Source: Oikopleura dioica (lineage: Eukaryota; Chordata; Appendicularia; Copelata; Oikopleuridae). From it: 64,000 nt of DNA. The notes beneath the pieces are model-generated. The model saw nothing but the letters and a program-made list of their open reading frames with translations, did no database searches and was not told the origin of the DNA. The stretch is taken from NCBI GenBank assembly GCA_907165135.1, contig OU015569.1, positions 11,470,501-11,534,500 of the forward strand, read 5' to 3'. Positions within the stretch are counted from its first letter, which is position 1; every line of letters starts with the position of its first letter. Shown one piece after another: positions 21,505-32,751 of this stretch. Position numbers and translations under genes: made by a program.

Positions 21505-23259
21505 TTACTTTTCAAGAGATCTTCCGGGGACATAGTTGCTCAATGATTTGGTCGGTTTATCAGTAAAATACTCGACCTCGTATTCTCTAATCGTCCGTTT
21601 TTGCATTAGCTCGTGAAGGACTTTGTGAATTTCGTACTGGTGCACGGGTAGTAGGATTCCTTCGATGTTGATTTGCTCGGCACCAGACTTCACATCGAGT
21701 TTTTGACCGTGGAATTGGCGAAAGGGGCGGAAGAGATGATGGTTGGGGGAACTCCATTCCGGGCGACTTTTTAAATCGACGAGGAAATTAACTAATCGCT
21801 GGCAAGCGGTGCGCCCCTCGATTACTTCCGTTACATCGGCGTAATCTAAAGGACATTCGGTTATTCAAAATATCAGAAAGAGAGGTCTTGCCTTTTCCGT
21901 CGTGGTATTTGGTATCATAAGCGGTCGTGGACTTCATTTTGATAACGTTCATCGCCCGCAGTGCGTCCCAGCTTTCATCGTCGTCCGGATTGAAGTCAAA
22001 GTCGGGATCAGGCAGTGCCCTCGATCGATAGCTACTACCGGAGCAACTATTGCTCCGATGGAATTTCGGTTTTGGGGAGCAAGCATCTGCGTCTTCCTCG
22101 TTGTCTCCTTCTTTTTTGGGGCTTTCTTTGACTCCCTCTAGAAAAAGAATGTTCTCTTCTATGTCTTCAAAAGTCAAAACAAACCTTTTATGAGCTTGTT
22201 TTTGAGCCCTTGCGTCGCCGGCGCAATTACAGCTCGAATGCAGAAAGAGGGAACCGCTTTGGAATGAAAGGACGATTGAGAAAGCGCAGATTGAGACTGG
22301 CTGTCTTCGTTGTTCGGGTTCGAGCTGCCATCGTGAGTGTAGAAGACAATTGAGTAGCTGCGAGTGAAGACGTAGAAAAGCGGCAGGAACTTGGTCTTGA
22401 GCGCGTCAAAGGCAGCGTCGATAGTTTCTTCGAATTGAGTCCAGTACTCTGCGCGTTGGCCGTGGCTCGATGGTTCAAAATCAGTAGCGTACCTTGACGA
22501 GTTATGAATACAATTCCTACTAGATCAATTTAATAGTACCTCGGGTAGAATTTCTTTCCAATGGTCGCCGGCCAGGCGTAGTACAGACAAGCTGCGGCAA
22601 GCTTTTGTGAGAGCTTGGTCGGATCAGCAGGTGTCACCGAAATCGCAGTGTTCCAGTCTTCCTTTTTAATTCGTCGGAGTGCGCTTGTGTCGGAAAATTT
22701 GATCTTCATCTTCGACTTGATGCTGAAGTCGAGCGGGATGCTGCAAGTTTGATTGAGGTTGTTTTGGGCAGTGAATCCGTCGCGAGCGCTGTCATCGTCA
22801 AGATCTCTAGTAAGTGATTAGAATTTCGCCTTACTGTATTCTGTACCTCATGTTGGCAATGGTTCTTCTTCGATTTCGGAGGCTTCTGCCATTGCTTCCG
22901 TTTAGAATATTCTCAAATTTGAAGCGGTCCTCGATATTTGGCAGGTCGGTGACATTACCGTGGTTTTCCAGCGCCGATAGAAACTCATTATCTCTAGCAT
23001 TTGCTTTCTCGTCCTTCTGTGAATCATCCGTTTGGGAATCGACTGTAAGGGAGCTCAATCCCAAGGACGTATTAGCTGGATCATTTGTCTGTTCCTTGAG
23101 CTTAGCGAAAGGGTTGAATGTTTTTAGCGGTTTCTTTGGGAGGTTTTCTTTTTCCTCCGTTGAAGTCTTCGAAGCGATTGATGCCCTAGTTGTCTTCTTG
23201 CGCTTTCGCTTGATGACCGCGGCTGGATTGACCCAACTACCCGTCCCGTCATCTCCCAT
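21505..23259 (-). CDS. donson: DONSON replisome factor
   Basis: ATG at 23259; stop at 21505-21507. The N-terminal 140 residues are polar and basic with KRKRKK. The conserved core follows: LDFSIKSKMKIKF, YYAWPATIGKKFYPR, then FDALKTKFLPLFYVFTRSY and VIAPATQGLKNKL, which correspond in order to the DONSON segments ending FPR, LKTKLCPYFYV and ISPTTRGL. The last exon (RTACQRLVNFLVDL to SLSNYVPGRSLEK) fits the family C-terminus. DONSON helps load CMG helicase and protects replication forks in the nucleus. Introns include a GC-AG intron at 21846-21891 and an apparent 26-nt intron near 22150-22180, which may instead be a small deletion. The start lies back to back with plus-strand exons near 23.3 kb. 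Confidence 0.85.
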
Positions 23260-23516
23260 TTACACACTGAAATCTACAGTTATTGTGCGAGTGAAAACAA
23301 TGAAGATTTTCATGAACAAGAAAGATTTACGGTCTCTTGCTAACCCCCAAATATTAATGCTTAGTTGGTCTTGATAAAATTTGAAAAGCTGAGTCCAAGA
23401 TTGTCGATTGAGCCCCCATTTCGAAGCCAAGTATAGACCAGCTTTGGCCTCAAGTACGAGAAACGGATCAGAATAATCAATTAGCTATTGGCTCCCTAAC
23501 TAAACGACTATTCAGA

Positions 23517-23598
23517 CCTGCTGTATCGCTGGGACGACCTTATGACTGAAGAGCACGCAAAAGAGTTTTCCGATTTACTGTCCAAAAACGACCCTTAG
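23517..23598 (+). CDS. Possible terminal exon of a small gene
   Basis: After ACTATTCAG an open exon reads LLYRWDDLMTEEHAKEF and ends SKNDP-stop at 23598. The composition is protein-like and helical. Upstream, a short frame from 23301 (MKIFMNKKDLRSLANPQ) could be its first exon, but no in-frame join was found. It would be transcribed divergently from DONSON. Not recognised. Confidence 0.3.
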
Positions 23599-23830
23599 CC
23601 CAAAATCTAGACTTCCACTAAAAAAGCCAAACTGTAAATAACCGTCTCGTGTCTGTAAATAACAAGAGCGTTATGACTTCAACCTACAGTTCAGCCTGTT
23701 TTCTTCTACGAAATTAGACCTTCCTGCGCACTACGAAATTATTGTACAATTACTACTACTTTAGCTGTTTCAAAACGAAAAAGAAAGATACAGAAATAAA
23801 GACAAAACAAGAATTTGACAGCCACTGGCT

Positions 23831-23960
23831 GGGCTCGGGAACCTGCGTGGAAAATTGAGACAGGGTCTTGAAAGAGCTTTAACGATAATTTAAAATTTGC
23901 GGCTTTTTATTGAAGCTATTTCAGGACCCAGACTCAGTTCTCCTCACAGGTTTCTGAGAG
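23831..23960. mobile_element. MITE family A copy
   Basis: GGGCTCGGGAACCTGCGTGG at the left. The right end, CTCAGTTCTCCTCACAGGTT, has diverged. The inner arms pair around AGGGTC and GGACCC. Confidence 0.65.
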
Positions 23961-25369
23961 CAAACCAACGGGGCGCCAAAAAGCGTTTAAAATTATTATT
24001 GAAATTATTTTTTGTGAAAAAGAAAACTTGTCATCAGCAATTGTGAATAACAAAAAAAGATTTACAGTTAATTACTATGCAAGGAAAAAAGTGAACTGGC
24101 GAAGACAACGGTGACCAAAGAAGTAGGGAAATCCAGTTGCTTCTGGTTAATACCAAAGAAAGTGAAATATTCTAGACAAGAAAAAGGCAAGATAGAGAAA
24201 CAGGTTAAAACTTGAAAAAAGCGGTGATTTATTAACTTTGAGAAAAATTGTTAGAAAGTATCAATGAAAGAGTTGAAAGAGCGCGAAAAAAGCGGGAGGC
24301 GGAAAAAGCGACTTTAGGGACTTCTTATACAAAGGAGAATTGGATGAATTCTAGAAGGGATTACGACGTCCAGTCAAAAAAGTGGCGCTGGGGGTTTTAA
24401 CCAATGCGCGATTCAGTTCTAGTTTGACTAGAAGCACCTCACAGAGCAGTCCGTAACTGTGGTTAACCTGTTTGTGAGCGATCTCCAATTTTTTGGCAGG
24501 ACTATTCCAGAAGTAAAATGCCAAGAAACTGGTCATCGCTCACGAGCAGGTTAACCCCGTTACGAACCACTAAATTTCAGCTAGACAAATTTGACTGGGG
24601 TTTCCCGGAACGAGTTAACTTCTCAAAACACGGGCGCGCTACTATACCCTCAAAACACGGGGTCCAATAATTGGACCACAATGCATTATCCAGCCCCGCG
24701 CGGCGCGCCCAATTCATAGTGTGAAAAATAGCGCTCAGAACTTTTGGCTCTAATTGACGTTTCCATTGAGTAAAAAAGATTATAAATATATTGTTAGAGA
24801 GCTTGAACCCTCTTCTATAATAATTTACAATTGTAAGTCGAAAAATCCGTTTCGATATTCCACCAGAGAGCGAAAGAGAAATATGGCGCAAAACGCCACC
24901 ACTTTTGAGTTTTCATTCGAAACTTCACAAAGTGGTTCGTTTTCGTCCTATCAGCTCACATTACAAAATTCAGGTCAAACAGATTACTAGAACGGGAAAT
25001 ACAGGAGGTAAAAGTCGCCGTGGTCCAATGATTGGACCACGTGCCTTGAGAAGTTAAAAAATAAAGAAGCCAGAAAGAGTAAAATTATACATTTTAGATT
25101 TTGATTCAGAGGTAAAGTATAAACACGGATGAGCTCTTTCTTGTTATTCTTGAGGGCCTAGGATCTTTTTGGTGCGAAAGAGAGTTTCTGTCTGACCGAC
25201 AAAAGGATCGATTATGAAATTAAAAAAGGCTTGCGAAAGTGGTGAAAAATTGAATTTGTTAAAAAATTTACAAAAAGAAAGAGACAAAAGGATGAATATA
25301 CACTTGAAAAGATGACGACACAATGGCGGCACAAATTGTGAGTAAAGAAAAAACGAACAAATTCTAGCT
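23961..25369. other. Intergenic interval with a TTAA element
   Basis: No supported gene. Around 24400-24560 short inverted copies of GTTAACCTG/CAGGTTAAC occur. The TTAA-flanked element at 24619-25053 fills the centre. The minus-strand frame at 24351-24536 shows no signature. Confidence 0.4.
24619..25053. mobile_element. TTAA-flanked MITE family C, 435 bp
   Basis: Flanked by TTAA at 24615-24618 and 25054-25057. Ends CTTCTCAAAACACG and CGTGCCTTGAGAAG are inverted repeats. Palindromes GGTCCAATAATTGGACC and GGTCCAATGATTGGACC lie near the two ends. A relative of exactly the same length, in opposite orientation, is at 56947-57381; both share the GCGCGGCGCGCC segment. TTAA duplication points to piggyBac- or Kolobok-type mobilisation. 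Confidence 0.8.
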
Positions 25370-27121
25370 TCAGGAAATGTAGCTCGACGAAGCTGAGGAC
25401 TTGTGATTCCGGAGCTGATCTTGAGTGTAGCGACAGAAGACTTCGTATTGTTCTGAAAGAATCGTTTAGTTACAACCGGAAATGGGGGTTTTACCGGAAA
25501 GTTTCTCCGCTAGAATTTTGTCGTATTCTTCTCTGATCTGGTCTTCTCGCTGGCGCAGGAGTGTTTCGCACATGGTCGCCACCTAAAAAGTCATAAGGGT
25601 CACTAGTCAATTGGTGTTCGAAAAATGTATTTCTTGACGGAAAGAGCCTTACGTTGCTTATGGTGAGACGAATGGTCGTGTCTGGTTGATACTTTCTAGC
25701 TTCTTTCTTGAGTGGTTCGGCAAGTTTGGCGACTTTTGAGGTTGTAGGCGCGAATTCGTCGGAGTCTGAGGACGAAGCTGGGCTTGGACATTTGGGCGGC
25801 GTAGTCGAAACTGCCACTTGCTGAAAACGAAAGTAGAGTATGAATTTGAAACACGCAGAGGCTGGCACTGTGCCCAGACAGTCAGAGTTCGCCCGCGGCG
25901 CTTTCTCCTTGGCCAATCGAGTTTTCAGTTACCTGAGGACTGCGAGGCACCATCCGACGTCGCTTCAGAAGTTTGTAGCTCTGGGTCACCTTAATTTTAA
26001 TCGTTATTCTTTGTCTTGTAGATACATGAAGGAGGACTTTTCATTGGCCCTAAGGGCCAAAAGTAAAGTTCCTCAAAGTATCCAAGACTATTTTAGTCCT
26101 TACCTCGTCAAGAATTCTAGAGGGCTCGAGCGGAGGGAGCCGGCGAAACTGCGATTCGGACAGACTTTCAGACAAACTAAAAACAAAAGCGGTTAGTCAT
26201 CACTTTCAGGGTCTTTCCGCTTTACCTTTGAAGATCTACATTTGGCGCGTTATTCTTCTTGGAAGGAGTGACCTGGAGCGGGCGTTTTCCGGTGAGGCAG
26301 CGGCGCTTCGGACTAAGAATTCGTTTAGTTCCTTTTTTCTTTTTCATAAAGAAAGTAAAGTTAAAGTGAAAAGCGATTGGGAATTGTTGTTCTAGAAAAA
26401 GGACAGACGTGTGTTGATGCCGACTTAATTAATCCAGCAGTACATGTCTTTTCGAGTCAAAAGTGCTTTCGGCCAAATAGAAAATAGAATAGATCCAGTC
26501 GACTTTCAGGTCTACAGAGGGTTTGTTAGATAACGGATGATTCTATCGAACTGATTATTGGTTAGTCTCTAAAATGGCGAAATTTGACAAGTCAGGAGCT
26601 GTATGGAATCATCCGCGATCGTAGAAAGCCAGTGTAGCCTCAGTCCGGGCTCAGGAGCATGAGAAGAAAACCTGAGTCAGGATTTGAAAGAACCTTACTA
26701 AATCCCGCGAAGCTCTTTCAAATCCTGACTCAGTTTTTTTCCAAAAAGTATTACATTAATCGTTAACATATTAATTTAATTATGACGAGAGTCATTTATA
26801 GTTATTTTCCTAATCGTCTTTCAAATTCTTTTATTTGAAAAGAGCGCAAACTCAATTGAATTTCAAATCGCTTACATAAGAACTCTAATCTCAAAATAGA
26901 TATGCATCTTAGATCGCGTAATTACGACGATAACAGCGCATAAAATTGACAAAAAGCTTCTCTAACGAAGAGAGTATTCAGTTTACGATCGAGTGATTTT
27001 AATGTAAAAATTACGAAATATAAAATTACGAAAATCGAATTATATTTTCAAACCTGAGATCGAACTTGTGACCATAAGGACTGTCCAAAGCAGATCGCTT
27101 CAAAGTAACGCAAGACGCCAT
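25370..27121 (-). CDS. akirin: Akirin nuclear factor
   Basis: Seven exons: 27054-27121, 26226-26312, 26104-26176, 25933-25980, 25653-25820, 25495-25582 and 25370-25452. They sum to 615 nt, or 204 residues, the family's usual length. The N-terminus MASCVTLKRSALDSP joined to SPKRRC is the akirin nuclear-localisation block. The C-terminus VATMCETLLRQREDQIREEY, EQYEVFCRYTQDQL and final SSSYIS match the conserved akirin tail. Akirins bridge transcription factors to chromatin remodellers in the nucleus. The middle is Ser/Pro-rich. Intron 1 is long (741 nt) and holds a family A MITE; the others are 46-124 nt. Start chosen because it restores the family N-terminus; an ATG at 26347 lies in this intron. 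Confidence 0.9.
26647..26741. mobile_element. MITE family A copy in akirin intron
   Basis: A short, diverged copy. AACCTGAGTCAGGATTTGAA and TTCAAATCCTGACTCAG form inverted arms around a GCGAAGCTC core. Confidence 0.65.
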
Positions 27122-27740
27122 TTTCCGACTTTTCTCTTTTTACGATTTTCGTTTTTAAAAAATTTCGCGATTTCTATTTTCTTCGTTTTTTTTTCTTCGA
27201 ATTTTTTGAACTGAGACGGAAAAAAGAGAGAGCGAGGGAGCTTGGCTCAGGGCGCGCGCGCTCATTGGTCGAGCGCCTCCGCCCACGCCTAATTTCGAAA
27301 AACTCGAAAAGACAAAAAAGGGGCTGACGACTGTCTTCATCCCTTTTTTGTTGAAATCAGCCGATTCGATCGAGCAGCTGACCCCATCCTTTGTCCGAAT
27401 CTCGGCTTGGCAACCTGTGTAGAAAAGCCTGAGTCAGGGCAATGGAAAGCCGCGTACCAAAGACGAAATTTTAAGGGGCTTCGTCAAATTGACCATATTC
27501 TACTGTCAGTCTGTCACTATATTATTTCTAAAATGTAATTCTTGAAAACCATTTTATGAGTAACCGTTTCGAACCAGCAAAAATGATTCCGCCGCGGAGC
27601 CGTCTCGTTTCTAGACCAACCCGTCCGCTCGATCTGTTGACGCGAGAGTGCAGTTTCAATAAGAATAAAATTGAAAGTTGCCTTTTTTATCATTTATTTT
27701 CGATTTCGGATTCTGAAAAGAGAAATAACTCTAAAAATCA
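27122..27740. other. Divergent upstream region, akirin and 27.7-kb gene
   Basis: Contains a GC-rich block with GCGCGCGCGCTCATTGGTCG (about 27251-27270; ATTGG is the inverted CCAAT box) likely to act as promoter for akirin. A half copy of the family A MITE lies at about 27403-27440. A frame from 27556 (MSNRFEPAKMIPPRSR) could be an upstream exon of the next gene but is unproven. Confidence 0.4.
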
Positions 27741-28642
27741 ATGGAAAGCGAGAACAGGGATCCTGGAGGAGAAGGATCGTCCAAGGAGCTCAATATTATT
27801 CAGCTCATAAGGAACTGGCTCAAATTAAAATTTTTTTACGCAAATTTTAGAACTGACCTCGACAACTTGTGTAGGAAACCCGAGTCAGGATCCAGAAATA
27901 GCTTTAATTTAAAGCCGCGGAGCGGCTTTTTCATTAATGAAGCCGCAAATCTACGAACAGATCGGGATGGCAAGTTTCAATCGCTCTTTCAGGACCCTGA
28001 GTCAGGTTCTGGAGCTCAGTTTAAGAATCACATGTTGAGCTATTGGAAAGAAAAGAGTTGGCAAACGACTCTCCTGAGATCAGAAACCTGAGTGCTACGC
28101 AGCTTCATCAAGTTCTGAATAACCAGTCGGCGATCAATGAAATCAACAACGACCAAAACTTGATTTTGGAGGAAAATGACGAAGAAATGCATACGCTTTC
28201 GCAGGAATAATTGCTCAAATTTTCGCTCAATTTGGATAATCTTTTCTTGAAAAGGCCCATTTTGCAATTCGATTTTAGGAATTCGGATCAACTCAAATCT
28301 CCAGTCCTGAGAAAAGCCAGACTCAGTCAACAACATACAGTCCTCTTCCAAGTAAGAAAAGAGATTCGGAATCTCAGATTCCTCCCTTTTCATCCCTAAT
28401 CGCTTAATTCAGTCGGCATTCTTTCTGATTCTCCTCTTCCAGACTCTGAATTCGAGCTGCCACCGAGTCAGAATTTCAACTTTCCAAATTTCTCGCAACT
28501 GCCGGTTTTCGACGATCCAAATTTAATCGAAACAAGGGATATTCTCAGTCCGACTCAAGCACGCCAGCTAAATAGCATTCCAGAAGAAGAAGACGGAAAT
28601 CAATTCAGTCAAATATATTCAGGTCTTGGTCAAGAAAATTAG
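27741..28642 (+). CDS. Ser/Pro/Glu-rich disordered protein
   Basis: Model: exon 1 from ATG 27741 (MESENRDPGGEGS) to about 27775, then exons 28052-28204, 28279 to about 28350 and about 28412-28642, about 165 residues. The protein is acidic and low-complexity (NLILEENDEEMHTL, SSPEKSQTQSTTYSPLP, FELPPSQNFNFPNF) with no known domain. The exon-2/3 gap (28205-28278) has an in-frame stop and no GT donor; GAATAA...TTTTAG joins in phase 0, so a GA-AG intron is inferred. A family A MITE lies in intron 1. The stop would have been only 44 nt before the ATG of the next gene without the 4-kb element now between them. The C-terminal DF-rich stretch resembles that neighbour, hinting at paralogy. Confidence 0.55.
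27855..28018. mobile_element. MITE family A copy in intron
   Basis: CTCGACAACTTGTGTAGGAA at the left, CAGGACCCTGAGTCAGGTTC at the right, GCCGCGGAGCGGC hairpin inside. Confidence 0.75.
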
Positions 28643-29253
28643 TTCCCGTCTGGGCTGGGCTACATGAGTCAGTATCTTTAAAGAGCAATGGGACGGAAAA
28701 ATATATATTTTCGGTTTTGACAAAATGTCGTAAACGTGACATTTTCAAAAATCTATAAATGCAGTTATGTCGAGCTGGATCTGCCATTTATAAATCTGCA
28801 AAAAAATTTTGGGATTTCATTATTATGAAGTGTCATTTTCTATGATCCAAGGACGCTTCATCTTATTTCAGATTTAAAATTACTCACCGCAATCCAAAAA
28901 TATTGCGTAATTCATGATTTTCTTGTATAATCAATTAATTTATAACACCTACACTATTAATATTAAATATATCGCCGTCCTCCGCCAGGATATGGCCACT
29001 TAAGGTCGAATTCGGTCGGGTTAGGCCGGAGGATCTCCCGGAGGACCACCTTGGTGGAAGACTAATAGCTGGAAGACCAATATTTACAAAAATTAATAAA
29101 TAGCCATGTAGGGCCAGTAATTGCCATTTTATGGCCATTTTATGGATCCATGTTATGGATCCATGGGAAAAGAATTTCCCTCCGACCTCTAAGTTCTCTG
29201 GTAATACTGGAATACCACTCTGCCCGCGAACAAAAATTCCCCTTCCGGGGAAT

Positions 29254-29905
29254 CTAAAATCGTGACGCCTTAGCCAGCTTAGACCGCAAGTCCTTCAGCC
29301 GCTTGAATCTCGCCGGAGGCCAATTGACCGGTCGGTCCACCCAGGGAAAACTCATTGTGCGCCTTCCCAAAATTTCACATTTGATACTCTGGAACAACTT
29401 ATCCTTGGCCACAAAGACGTCCTTTCGTGGACATAAATAAGTCGGAGCAGCATCAATCTTCGCCACGGTCCGTTTAGTGAAAGTGCCGCGCTCCAAAAAT
29501 TCCGAATACGGCATTAGGTGCATTCCTATACAAATTTCAACAAGAAGAAAAAACTCAAAAATACCATGTTGAGGAACTCCGTCCTCAGTATACAGAGTGT
29601 CTGAGAGGATCAATTGAGAGACGGAAATGAAGCCCAAGGGAGAGTCAAGAATTGGATCTCCCAGTTTGGAAACCCAGCTGAGCCCAAAAGCAGTAGATGG
29701 AGTTTCTAAATACAAGGCGTCTACCTCCTCGGCGGGTATAACTGTAATGGAAAAGCCATTTCGGAAGGTATCTTCGTAGGAATAGCTTGTCAACGACCCC
29801 AAAAGGTTCTCCACCAAAACAGGCGAGGCACCGTCAGCTCCTCTCAACTCCTCTCCGTCAGCATTCCTTTTCCCCTTTTTCTTCTTTTTATGCCTTTGCA
29901 GCTAA
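29254..29905 (-). CDS. Unrecognised protein carried by 4-kb element
   Basis: Open on the minus strand from an acceptor near 29902 (LQRHKKKKKGKRNADGEELR) to a stop at 29254. The body starts GADGASPVLVENLLGSL and ends RFKRLKDLRSKLAKASRF. A 39-nt GTATTT...GTATAG interval (about 29526-29564) may be an intron, since removing it keeps the frame (QHG to MHLMPYSEFL). A basic N-terminus and basic tail flank a hydrophobic, beta-rich middle. No upstream start exon found. Possibly a structural or envelope-like protein of the element, but no family was recognised. Confidence 0.4.
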
Positions 29906-30330
29906 AGAAAGAATTTTATGTATTAAGAAAATATAAGGAAACACGAAGTCTATTCATATATCACAATTAAAATTTCTCGTTTCATTTTATCTTCTATTTT
30001 AATCGGCTGTCGAGGGAAAAAATAATTATTTCAAGTCGGGACCGGGGCCAACCGGTGACGGCTGGGCGGCCCAGGGCTCGAGTGAACACCCTGGGCAACA
30101 CCCAGCTGATCCCTTCTCTAATTAACGGATTTTTTTTCTTTTGCGCCTTCTCTGCTTTTTATTTTCCAGACTGATTATGCGCGCGGTGCTTGCTTGCGAG
30201 TTAAGGGGGCGCTGCTGAGTTGCCGGGTGGGTCGGCGCTTGCTCTATCCCCGTGGCTATAATCTGCCTATCCTAGTCAGCATTTTTTTGCTGATTGAGTA
30301 AAGAGATATTTTAAGAAAAAAAAGAGAGAG

Positions 30331-30843
30331 ATGGCGATTAATTTCAATGCTTATTTGTCTATCATGGAAGAATGCTTTGAAAGGCCTACCCTAAGGGAAA
30401 GAACTGCGGCTTTGCTGGCGGTAGAGAGGCAATTCCACAAATTTCTAGCTCTAGTGAGTAAATATTGGTGTGAGTTTAATATAGTTGTTAATTATATAAA
30501 TAAATTATTAAAATTATAATAATAATATATATAAAATAATTATTTTTAATGATTTCCTATTGCTAATTAATGGCTTAAGGTTCACGCGAAGAGGGATCTT
30601 CGTCGTGGATCTCCTGCCGGGGGCGCTGCTGGACGCGGAGATCAAGTCGTAGGTGATCCAGCCGTCGACGCTGGTGCTGAGGACGTTCCAGATGAGCTAG
30701 TCGCTCTCCTACGCGAAGGAGTGGCGGAAGCCGTGGCGGCCTGGGTAGCCAGATCTGTTGATGCTGGCGCTCGGGCCAGCAAGACGTTGACAACGCTGAT
30801 GAAGGCGACATTGCCGGTGGAATCGATGTCGTAGAAGGGGTCG
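30331..30843 (+). CDS. Gag-like candidate within 4-kb element
   Basis: ATG at 30331 in a good context (GAGAGATGGCG) opens MAINFNAYLSIMEECFERP. GTGAGTAAA at 30453 is a donor; after a TTAAG acceptor near 30581 the frame continues VHAKRDLRRGSPAGGAAGRG, then acidic and alanine-rich helical segments (DELVALLREGVAEAVAAW), to a stop at about 30842. GC content is much higher than in surrounding host genes. The composition resembles a structural protein of a retroelement. The opposite strand is also open here, so the strand assignment is uncertain. Confidence 0.35.
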
Positions 30844-30929
30844 ATGGCGTTGCTCCAGTCGACGGTGATGTTGGAGCCATCGGCGAAGGTCAAGTCGACA
30901 ACGTCACTGGAGCCGTCGTTGATGGTCAG

Positions 30930-31129
30930 GTCGACAACGTCGCTAGAGTCGATGCTGATGTTCAAGTCGACAACGTCGCTGGGGCCGACGCTGATGTTCA
31001 AGTCGACAACGTCGCTGGGGCCGACGCTGATGTTCAAGTCGACAACGTCGCTGGGGCCGACGCTGATGTTCAAGTCGACAACGTCGCTGGGGCCGACGCT
31101 GATGTTCAAGTCGACAACGTCGCTGGGGC
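30930..31129. repeat. 36-bp tandem repeat array
   Basis: Units start at 30930, 30966, 31002, 31038, 31074 and 31110. All begin GTCGACAACGTCGCT; the four units from 30966 to 31109 are identical, the first has four changes and the last is partial. Period 36 keeps a reading frame open: plus strand gives DADVQVDNVAGA repeats, minus strand gives VVDLNISVGPSD repeats. Confidence 0.9.
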
Positions 31130-31485
31130 CGTAGACGACTTGGCCGCTGTCCGGACTGGACGCTCGCCGGAGGTGGCCTCGATTTACGTCTGTTGCGCGG
31201 CTCTGTCAGCTCGGTTTCGCTGGCAGGGCCGTATGTAGCGGGTATATCTCGTTTCCAGCGGATCAGACCGTCTCGAATCCGTCGGCGCACTTGCCGGGGG
31301 CCAAGTCAACCTTACAATCTATCTTGGTCGGTCGCCTGCGGAGAGTTAGAGATTGAGAACCTTTTTGGGGTTCTCCAGATTTCCTCGTTCCTGGCGAGTG
31401 ACGTTGTCGAGGAGACGGATGATGGTCTCTTTCAGGGTATTGTTGAATTTTTCTCCCAATTTTAGCCCTTTTAGGTGTATATTGT

Positions 31486-32050
31486 ATGACGACCGAAGAA
31501 TTTATCCGGAGGTCAGACCTCTGGCCGGAAGTTGTCGAGGAAATCAATGATCGGGAGCCGTTGTTATTGGTTTCCGAATCGATGACTCCCGATGAGGTTG
31601 TTAACAATTGTCGACGCGAGAATAGGGCGCTGCTGTCGAACCTGGCTCCATTCATGAAGGCGCGTGATTTTGACGATAAAACTCAATTTTTGCGATACAT
31701 TAGGTTTCGCCAAAATTACAGGCGGCTCTACTGTGAGAATCTGGAGCTGTCTTTGGCGAAAGTTGCTCGTGCCAAAATTTTCAGTCCACAGACATTTTGG
31801 GCTGAGAAGGTGGAAATTGACTTGTGAAACGAGGTTGTTCGCCCGTATGGTTTCGACGCAAATTTCATCAGGTGATTTGTCTTGTGACGTTTTTCTCATT
31901 TTTTGTAGGAGAACGTGGAAGGATGCCCCTGATCATCTGTACGGCTTTATGCGGCAAGCCTTGATCCTGTTTCGACGAAGACTTGCTATGATGAAACTTT
32001 CTTCCACGGGTCGCATTCTTGTTACTCCTCTGCCGAATCGTCAAGAATAA
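31486..32050 (+). CDS. Two-exon protein in 4-kb element
   Basis: ATG 31486 opens MTTEEFIRRSDLWPEVVEEI. Exon 1 runs to 31823, where GTGAAACG is a donor; exon 2 begins after TTTTTTGTAG at 31909 and ends at 32050, giving about 159 residues in one frame. Helical, with many Arg and Leu (FMRQALILFRRRLAMM). No known domain. Directly after the stop, CCCACTTCAGTCACCAG matches the primer-binding-like sequence of the LTR element at 15.6 kb, so retroelement sequence is embedded here. Confidence 0.4.
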
Positions 32051-32751
32051 ACTCCCACTTCAGTCACCAGTGTGGATAACTGATGGTGGGCCTTGCATAG
32101 ACTGAGTATCTACGGTGGCGCGGAGCCTTATATGGTGGCGGAGCGGCCACCCGCGGCGCGGTGGGGCGGCGCTGCCACCTAAGACTACCACCGCCACGGA
32201 GTGGTGCCGCTCCTCCACCGGGCTCGGCTCCACCGTCTACACAGCCCGAAGCAAATGTTCCGCTAATTACCTCTCAAATCCCAATTTTTTCACTGTATTA
32301 GATTACGTAAAATGAAACGTATTGTACTTTCAGACATATATATTTAGAACTTCCACTTCACTATAATGAAACTTATTCCATAATTGTTATCCAATCTAAA
32401 CAATCACTATAAATTATAGTTATATAATTTATATAAGAAAATCATGAATTACGCAATATTTCTGGATTGCGATGAGTAATTTTAAATCTGAAATAAGATG
32501 AAGCGTCCTTGGATCATAGAAAATTATATAGCAGAAAAAAAACCGAAAAAATAAGTACGCCTGGTCCCTAGGCGAGTCCGTAACTTTTTCTTAGATCGCC
32601 CCGCCCACGCTTCATAATAATGAAATCCCAAAATTTTTTTGCAGATTTATAAATGGCAGATCCAGCTCGACATAACTGCATTTTTAGATTTTTGAAAATA
32701 TCACGTTTACGACATTTTGTCAAAACCGAAAATATATATTTTTCCGTCCCA

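Larger units (their letters stand above)
28689..32750. mobile_element. 4.06-kb element with long inverted repeats
   Basis: Both ends begin GGGACGGAAAAATATATATT and continue as nearly identical inverted repeats for about 260 bp on the left and 340 bp on the right; the right arm has about 85 extra bp near 32530-32610. A 3-bp AAT flanks each end (28686-28688, 32751-32753). The interior holds a minus-strand gene, a plus-strand gene, a 36-bp tandem repeat and further frames, none with a recognised transposase or polymerase. Superfamily undecided. Confidence 0.8.

Noticed and set aside
26225-26347. ATG at 26347 as the akirin start
   Set aside because: It gives an N-terminus unlike the family. Splicing the exon at 27121 to 26312 restores the conserved start and a total length of 204 residues.
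27052-27122. tRNA-like look (GAGATCGAACTTGTGACC resembling a T-arm)
   Set aside because: No cloverleaf forms. On the minus strand the sequence is the first exon of akirin, giving the family N-terminus.
30960-31130. CRISPR-like array of 36-bp repeats
   Set aside because: Units are directly adjacent with no spacers, in a eukaryotic genome; it is a tandem minisatellite.
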